A stretch of 64,000 nucleotides of DNA from positions 62,001-126,000 of the forward strand of contig NZ_VJYD01000009.1 in the NCBI RefSeq assembly GCF_007341385.1. The letters are read 5' to 3'. The notes beneath the pieces are model-generated. The model did not search any database, was not told where the DNA came from, and was given only the letters and a program-made list of their open reading frames with translations. The position numbers and the translations under genes were made by a program. This DNA comes from Flavobacterium daemonense. Lineage in GTDB: Bacteria; Bacteroidota; Bacteroidia; Flavobacteriales; Flavobacteriaceae. The number at the start of each line of letters is the position of its first letter. The stretch's first letter is position 1. This document shows, piece after piece, positions 63,935 to 64,000 of the stretch.

Positions 63935-64000
63935 AGTCCCGAGGCTTCGGGATTAGATTTTGGATTTCAGATTCTTAGCTTCCTAAAAACCTAATCACTT
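63935..64000. repeat. Heptad tract upstream of der
   Basis: TTAGATT TTGGATT TCAGATT CTTAGCT TCCTAAA AACCTAA run in register, preceded by the short hairpin CCCGAGGCTTCGGG. Confidence 0.55.

Noticed and set aside
1-64000. CRISPR array, prophage or insertion sequence
   Set aside because: No equal-length direct repeats with unique spacers were seen, no phage structural or integrase genes are present, and no transposase is encoded. The periodic tracts have units of 7 or 8 bases without spacers.
1-64000. tRNA or rRNA genes
   Set aside because: I saw no cloverleaf-type sequence or conserved rRNA segments in the intergenic regions; short ones could be missed without a computed search.

Overview
The window is chromosomal DNA of a Flavobacterium-like member of the Bacteroidota. 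It has low GC, SusC/SusD and TonB-linked outer-membrane proteins, a type IX secretion sorting tail, the TamL/TamB pair, almost no Shine-Dalgarno sequences, and several promoters with the Bacteroidota TAnnTTTG element. I saw no rRNA, tRNA, CRISPR array, prophage or insertion sequence. Most genes are housekeeping or envelope genes. The more unusual signals are in short leader ORFs and in the intergenic repeats.

Layout: 1-6.7 kb has the 3' end of an amino-acid permease, then on the minus strand a PspC protein, a DUF2851 protein, a DEDDh exonuclease, a cystathionine beta-synthase-like enzyme and a porin-like barrel. 6.9-11.6 kb is a SusC/SusD pair. 12.1-20.5 kb has rnhB, a secreted NTF2-like protein, lipB with a lipoprotein gene, lysS, a hypothetical gene plus a 46-residue ORF, a lipoprotein and a D-2-hydroxyacid dehydrogenase. 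20.5-27.3 kb has a secreted zinc metalloprotease, hemL, a probably frameshifted small gene, a GH73/LysM lipoprotein, an ACC-deaminase-like enzyme, a small HEXXH membrane protein and a DUF5522 protein. 27.6-37 kb has hutU, a DUF4136 lipoprotein, ilvA behind an isoleucine leader/attenuator, a GH30 exoenzyme, a truncated hemoglobin and an aromatic amino-acid hydroxylase. 37.3-49 kb has DUF4230, tamL-tamB, a GSCFA protein and an ABC exporter. 49-64 kb has alaS, then M23 peptidase, MerR, LemA and two TPM proteins, an Rrf2 regulator, a 36-codon ORF ending in a Cys/Met cluster, a TonB receptor, a DUF2490 protein, an outer-membrane barrel protein and der.

The best candidate for something undescribed is at 55.4-59.5 kb. 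An Rrf2 regulator with four clustered cysteines is followed by a tiny ORF (55929-56039) ending Cys-Met-Met-Cys-Met-Cys-stop, placed 51 bases before a TonB-dependent receptor gene. This looks like a sulfur-amino-acid sensing leader for outer-membrane uptake. A second, more classical leader (7 Ile in 19 residues, then a terminator hairpin with a competing antiterminator) precedes ilvA. A palindrome of Crp/Fnr type lies about 44 bases before the predicted start of the globin transcript.

The intergenic DNA is also patterned. Degenerate tracts with strict 7- or 8-bp periodicity (for example eleven consecutive octads at 51800-51887) sit at many gene ends, often with inverted partners across the gap, and in two places run into coding sequence. 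Long perfect palindromes (29-34 bp arms) and an RNA-like element at 15.54-15.66 kb add to this.
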